A program made the position numbers and the translations under genes. A stretch of 64,000 bases of DNA from Collimonas arenae. Its GTDB lineage: Bacteria > Pseudomonadota > Gammaproteobacteria > Burkholderiales > Burkholderiaceae_D. Position 1 is the first letter of the stretch, and each line of letters opens with the position of its first letter. A model generated the notes under the pieces. The model was not told the origin of the DNA. It saw nothing but the letters and a program-made list of their open reading frames with translations, and made no database searches. Location: contig NZ_CP009962.1 in assembly GCF_000786695.1 (NCBI RefSeq), positions 5,208,001 to 5,272,000 on the forward strand, given 5' to 3'. Shown here piece after piece: positions 60,929-64,000 of this stretch.

Positions 60929-61669
60929 ATGTCTTCACTACGCTTTGGTAAGCACCCGCCGAAACATGATTACCGCACGCTACGCCTGAAGAATTACCTC
61001 GGCGCCGCACTGGCAGCGCCGCCTGCCGCCTACGATGTGCTAGCCAACGTTTATCAGAAACTAGGCGTATCCGACCCGGCCCAACTGTTTCCCATGGACG
61101 GCAACGATACGCTGGGCGACTGCACGATTGCCGCGCTTGCCCATGCAATCACGACCTATAACGGCCTGATCGGCACACAGAAGATTCCCACCAAGCAGGC
61201 AGTGGTGAAACTGTACATGCATCTGACCGGCGGAGTGGACTCGGGACTGAGCGAACTCGACGTACTGAATTACTGGCGCAAGACTGCCGTCTCCGGCGAA
61301 AAAATATTCGCTTATACCAGCATCGATGTAAAAAACCATACCCATATCCAGCAAGCGATTCAACTGTTCGGCGGCGTCTATCTGGGCTTCCAGGTGCAGG
61401 AAAACTGCCAGCAGGAATTCAATGCGCACCAGCCCTGGACCCCGGGCAAGCTCACCAACGACGGCCATGCGGTCTATGCAGTGGCGTATGACGCAACCGG
61501 CGTCACGGTACTGACCTGGGGCAGTACGCAAAAAGCCACTTGGGACTGGTGGGATGCCTGTGTCGACGAGGCTTACGCCATCTTGCCGGCAGAGGCCAGC
61601 AACGCCGACTTTGCGCCCAGTTTCGATTTTGCGCAATTGCAGGCTGATCTGGCGAATGTCGCAAACTGA
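60929..61669 (+). CDS. Papain-like (C1-fold) protein of unknown function
   Basis: 246 aa. GNDTLGDCTIAALAHAI places a Cys at the start of a helix as in papain-like enzymes; TNDGHAVYAVAYD supplies a His and LTWGSTQKATWDWW a polar/aromatic third-site block, the C-H-N order of the C1 clan. There is no signal peptide; the N-terminus (MSSLRFGKHPPKHDYRTLRL) resembles a short pro-like stretch. I recognise no named family. Whether it is an active peptidase is inference. Confidence 0.65.
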   Translation: MSSLRFGKHPPKHDYRTLRLKNYLGAALAAPPAAYDVLANVYQKLGVSDPAQLFPMDGNDTLGDCTIAALAHAITTYNGLIGTQKIPTKQAVVKLYMHLTGGVDSGLSELDVLNYWRKTAVSGEKIFAYTSIDVKNHTHIQQAIQLFGGVYLGFQVQENCQQEFNAHQPWTPGKLTNDGHAVYAVAYDATGVTVLTWGSTQKATWDWWDACVDEAYAILPAEASNADFAPSFDFAQLQADLANVAN

Positions 61670-61683
61670 TTTACGCTACGACA

Positions 61684-61750
61684 CAGCATATTTTTATGCT
61701 GACAAGTACGAAGTGCACTCTAGTGCGTGCTGACGTGAGGCGCACTAGAG
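61684..61750. repeat. Two inverted repeats after the papain-like gene
   Basis: CAGCATA-TTTT-TATGCTG (61684-61701) is a 7-bp stem. CTCTAGTGCG (61718-61727) and CGCACTAGAG (61741-61750) form a second, perfect 10-bp stem with a 13-nt loop. Either could end the upstream transcript, though no T run follows. Confidence 0.7.
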
Positions 61751-61857
61751 GCCGTGCAGCGAAAACTATGTAATCATCTGTCAAACACGGTCAAGTTTGC
61801 TATCTGCATTTTCGACGCTGCGGCCGAAGTATGAGAGCAGGAGATAAGCATGTATTA

Positions 61858-62038
61858 AGAGGCTGTTGCAAACACACCTGGCGTTGTTGCCCTTGCAGGG
61901 CGCGCCCGGGCTTGCAAGCACGGCCCGTTCCGCAGGCAGACGACAGTGTCGTCTGAAACCCCTGCTACACCCTCCTGACAGTATTACTCGTACTGTCTTC
62001 GTCGGCGCGCCTAGCCAGCTGTGTTTGCAACAGCCTCT
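61858..62038 (-). repeat. Structured repeat copy E
   Basis: 181 bp, inverted relative to copy D and clearly homologous along its whole length. Its arms begin AGAGGCTGTTGCAAACACA, so the AATTAA of copy D is replaced by CACA in one arm and by the matching TGTG in the other. The minus-strand core is GGCTAGGCGCGCCGACGAAG, then CAGTACGAGTAATACTG. It ends 26 bp from the stop of the minus-strand gene at 62065 and fills most of the 395-bp gap from 61670. Confidence 0.93.
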
Positions 62039-62064
62039 AAGTATTGTCGTGACCCCTTCTGTCT

Positions 62065-62739
62065 CTAGTGAAATGAGGTCTTGCTCTGACGTTCTTCTGG
62101 AGGCCCCATTCTCCACTGCATGGTATCTGGAAGAAAGACGCCCCAATCGGTGTCATCAGACTCACTTCTAGTGAAGGAAACTTGACTCATGGCCTCCTTC
62201 GCAATTGCGCTTATCGTGCTGCTATCCAGGGCATTGAGGTCGTCAAGCTGTTCTGCATAGTTCGTCGCACCAATGATTTTCCACTGATCACGTATAAAAT
62301 CTAATACCCATCCGTTAAAACTGAATGTCGTGCGTGGAGAACCCTTGGGAAGGGTGAAAGGTATCGGCGCATATATCATTCGGGGAGTCCCTTTTGGCGC
62401 GATTATTTCACCCCTCAGCGTTGCGGATAGTCCGAATGCCAGGTTGCATTCAAGTGTTCCATTGCAATCCATGACGTGCTGAAAAAGATCAAATTTATTC
62501 AGTGAAATGCGCTTCCAATTATCTGTTTCCGTTGGATCATCCCTGTCTATTTTACTGTTACGACGAAGCCTGAAGATTTCAGCATCGACAGGAGAAAGAA
62601 ATAGCAGAGGGCCAGAGCGACTGTCGCCTCCAACCCAGGTTGGCTCGGTCCAGGTCACCCCGTCGCTGTACCTGATCGTACGCACGACAAGAGACAGGCC
62701 AGAGTCAGAAATGTAATCCGTTCCGTGATTTTTCCTCAT
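62065..62739 (-). CDS. Hypothetical protein
   Basis: About 224 aa from the ATG at 62739 (MRKNHGTDYISDSGLSLVVR); the frame extends to 62784. Trp, Asp and Pro are common (GVTWTEPTWVGGDSRSGPLL). No export signal, membrane segment or known motif was found, and I do not recognise the family. No good ribosome site precedes it. Base composition here is more AT-rich than in the core genes, consistent with acquired DNA. Confidence 0.6.
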   Translation of the reverse strand: MRKNHGTDYISDSGLSLVVRTIRYSDGVTWTEPTWVGGDSRSGPLLFLSPVDAEIFRLRRNSKIDRDDPTETDNWKRISLNKFDLFQHVMDCNGTLECNLAFGLSATLRGEIIAPKGTPRMIYAPIPFTLPKGSPRTTFSFNGWVLDFIRDQWKIIGATNYAEQLDDLNALDSSTISAIAKEAMSQVSFTRSESDDTDWGVFLPDTMQWRMGPPEERQSKTSFH

Positions 62740-62899
62740 AGAAAAGTAACAATACAAAATTGAATTAATACACCGGCAAAGCAAGATGCTCTATTGCGAG
62801 CTATATCGACGGTGCTTATGCATAGGCTTTCCATTACCTTCGCTTTTCGCCTCGAATTCCCACCCCCAAACCATTCGTCATCAGGGAGATCGGCACTCA

Positions 62900-63355
62900 T
62901 CAGCATGTGAGCGCCCTCATACAAGGCGGTGGAATTGCTACTACAGCAGTATTTGCTTCTTTTTGAGTTAAACGACGTGCAGCATTTGGAACGTTGAAGT
63001 CTTCGATGGCCGCGTCGTAGATCTTGAATCCCAATGTGTTCATTAGCAATGCTATTGCGTCGAGGCGTTTCTCAGCGATACGTAATGGCACATCAAGCCG
63101 ACTATCTGTTTTCAAATATATCCCCAAATGAAGAAGGCCTCTCAGTCGTAAAATTTCTATTTTCCAATCGACCAGCGCCCGTATCTCTTCCACTGAAATC
63201 CGATCAGAATTTCTCTCGAAATGAATTTCGTGGGTCACGATGGCAGAAGATGTAGTGGTTGTTGAAGTGGCCGCACTAGCCAAAGTCACTGAGACTAGGA
63301 GCGCCATGCAGCAAATATTCTGCTTCGTAAATATTTTCACTTTTATCCTGGTCAA
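62900..63355 (-). CDS. Secreted OmpA-like paralog 1
   Basis: 151 aa. A signal peptide (CMALLVSVTLASAA) is followed by a Thr/Ser spacer, then HEIHFERNSDRISVEEIRAL and RIAEKRLDAIALLMNTLGF, which resemble the start and the helix-strand unit of the OmpA C-terminal peptidoglycan-binding fold in degenerate form. It ends PPPCMRALTC and stops, about 14 residues earlier than its paralogs. It is the last of a tandem series, starting 2 bp after paralog 2 stops. Confidence 0.7.
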   Translation of the reverse strand: MTRIKVKIFTKQNICCMALLVSVTLASAATSTTTTSSAIVTHEIHFERNSDRISVEEIRALVDWKIEILRLRGLLHLGIYLKTDSRLDVPLRIAEKRLDAIALLMNTLGFKIYDAAIEDFNVPNAARRLTQKEANTAVVAIPPPCMRALTC

Positions 63356-63357
63356 CT

Positions 63358-63822
63358 TTACTTGTTGAGTTCCGACGGCTTCGGTCTAGGAATCGGTTGT
63401 AATTCACAATCATGCGCCTTTGTGCAAGGTGGTTGAATGACCACTACAGCAGAATTCAGTCGATTTATCAGCTCTTGATATTTAATCTTGTTGTGCCGTT
63501 CTTCAACGGAGACTTCTACACGAATTCCCAAATTACTCATAAGCTGAACCACGGCATCGGCCCTTTTTTTAACGAGAACATCCGTGACCCGCATTGGCAC
63601 ATTTTTAATTAAAAAAACATCATATTCACCACCAGAAAACACCTTCTGTTTTTCAACCTGCCAATCAATGAAAGACCGAATCTCTTCTGCTGAAATATGC
63701 GCAGAATTTGGCTGGAAATGAATTTCATGCCTCAGTCCTGCAAAGGACGTTGCCGTAGACGAAGTCATTGACGCTAGAAATAGCGCCATGCAGGGAAAAA
63801 TCTGCCTAGTGAACATGTTCAC
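63358..63822 (-). CDS. Secreted OmpA-like paralog 2
   Basis: 154 aa, same plan as paralog 1: signal peptide (IFPCMALFLASMTSSTATSF), HEIHFQPNSAHISAEEIRSF, KKRADAVVQLMSNLGIRVEV and a C-terminus with QPPCTKAHDC then PRPKPSELNK. The two Cys near the end may form a disulfide. Peptidoglycan binding is inferred from the fold likeness alone. Confidence 0.72.
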   Translation of the reverse strand: MNMFTRQIFPCMALFLASMTSSTATSFAGLRHEIHFQPNSAHISAEEIRSFIDWQVEKQKVFSGGEYDVFLIKNVPMRVTDVLVKKRADAVVQLMSNLGIRVEVSVEERHNKIKYQELINRLNSAVVVIQPPCTKAHDCELQPIPRPKPSELNK

Positions 63823-63840
63823 TGTTTGTCCGGATCAAAG

Positions 63841-64000
63841 CTACTTGTTCAGTTCCTGCGGCTTTGATGCAGAAATAGGGACTGGCAAGCATGACCTAGT
63901 TCTTATGCAAGGCGGCTGGACCGTGACGAAAACTGTGCTTGCCTCTTCTTGAGATAATTTCCGTCCAATGTATGGAGCGTTTAGATTTTCGATACCTGTA
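63841..64000 (-). CDS. Secreted OmpA-like paralog 3 (N-terminus outside the window)
   Basis: Only the last 52 codons are present. The frame reads NAPYIGRKLSQEEASTVFV, then TVQPPCIRTRSC and SASKPQELNK before TAG, plainly matching the ends of paralogs 1 and 2. It ends 18 bp before the start of paralog 2, on the same strand, so the three genes form a tandem array and probably one transcript. Confidence 0.75.
   Translation of the reverse strand, partial: TGIENLNAPYIGRKLSQEEASTVFVTVQPPCIRTRSCLPVPISASKPQELNK

Noticed and set aside
62736..62924. 62-codon frame overlapping the end of OmpA-like paralog 1
   Set aside because: It has no start signal and no likeness to the conserved C-termini of paralogs 2 and 3.

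Overview
The window reads as a chromosomal stretch of a betaproteobacterium of the order Burkholderiales, most like the Oxalobacteraceae (Collimonas / Herbaspirillum / Janthinobacterium type). This is inferred from gene content and neighbourhoods recalled for that group: LysM-dprA-smg-topB divergent from def-fmt, gatCAB divergent from mreBCD-mrdA-rodA-rlpA, a DUF3717 protein, and a phasin. No database search was possible. Most of the window is dense core genome. No tRNA, rRNA, CRISPR array or complete insertion sequence was seen.

Layout. 1-6.2 kb: a two-HKD phospholipase D-like protein (5' end cut by the window), a DODA-type dioxygenase with a DoxX protein under a divergent LysR regulator, a phasin, an M15 peptidase and a patatin-like lipase. 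6.3-10.4 kb: a ferric-iron ABC importer whose three genes lie in alternating orientations, with a likely Fur box and an unlisted 27-aa membrane peptide. 10.5-12.3 kb: a B12-binding radical SAM protein and a DUF3717 protein. 12.3-18.5 kb: a complete ribose operon, rbsBACRKD, with an 18-bp palindromic LacI-type operator, next to a frameshifted nucleoside hydrolase. 19.8-27.1 kb: an aminotransferase, topB, smg, dprA and a LysM protein. 27.3-30.4 kb: def, fmt, a hexose-6-phosphate mutarotase and a PhnO-like acetyltransferase. 30.5-33.3 kb: phnCDE behind a three-half-site PHO box. 33.5-40.8 kb: the cell-elongation operon mreBCD-mrdA-rodA-rlpA. 41-45 kb: gatCAB with a Cys-rich secreted protein gene between gatA and gatB. 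45-53 kb: pyrE, exoA, a class II amidotransferase, a BMP-family binding protein, a LysR regulator and small metabolic genes. 53-56 kb: an Lrp/AsnC regulator with rocD and a guanidine-modifying hydrolase, probably an arginine-to-glutamate-semialdehyde route. 56-59.8 kb: metH. 60-64 kb: an accessory end with an SGNH hydrolase, a papain-like protein, an unknown gene and a tandem array of three secreted OmpA-like paralogs (the third cut by the window).

The most unusual signal is a family of five dispersed, strongly structured repeats (39529-39690, 47504-47749, 51918-52018, 53578-53760, 61858-62038). Each has long terminal inverted repeats. The arm sequences differ between copies but stay complementary within a copy, and just inside one arm lies a shared core around TAGGCGCG. 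Compensatory arm changes, and a copy whose arm mismatches become G-U pairs only on the strand transcribed with mreB-mreC, suggest that the fold itself matters. They could be MITE-like elements, structured RNA elements in untranslated regions, or both.

Other points of note are the PHO box, the rbs operator, REP-like hairpins flanking def, a 9-bp tandem repeat upstream of a DUF4124 gene, a dprA gene lacking a normal start codon, and two small proteins (27 and 51 aa).
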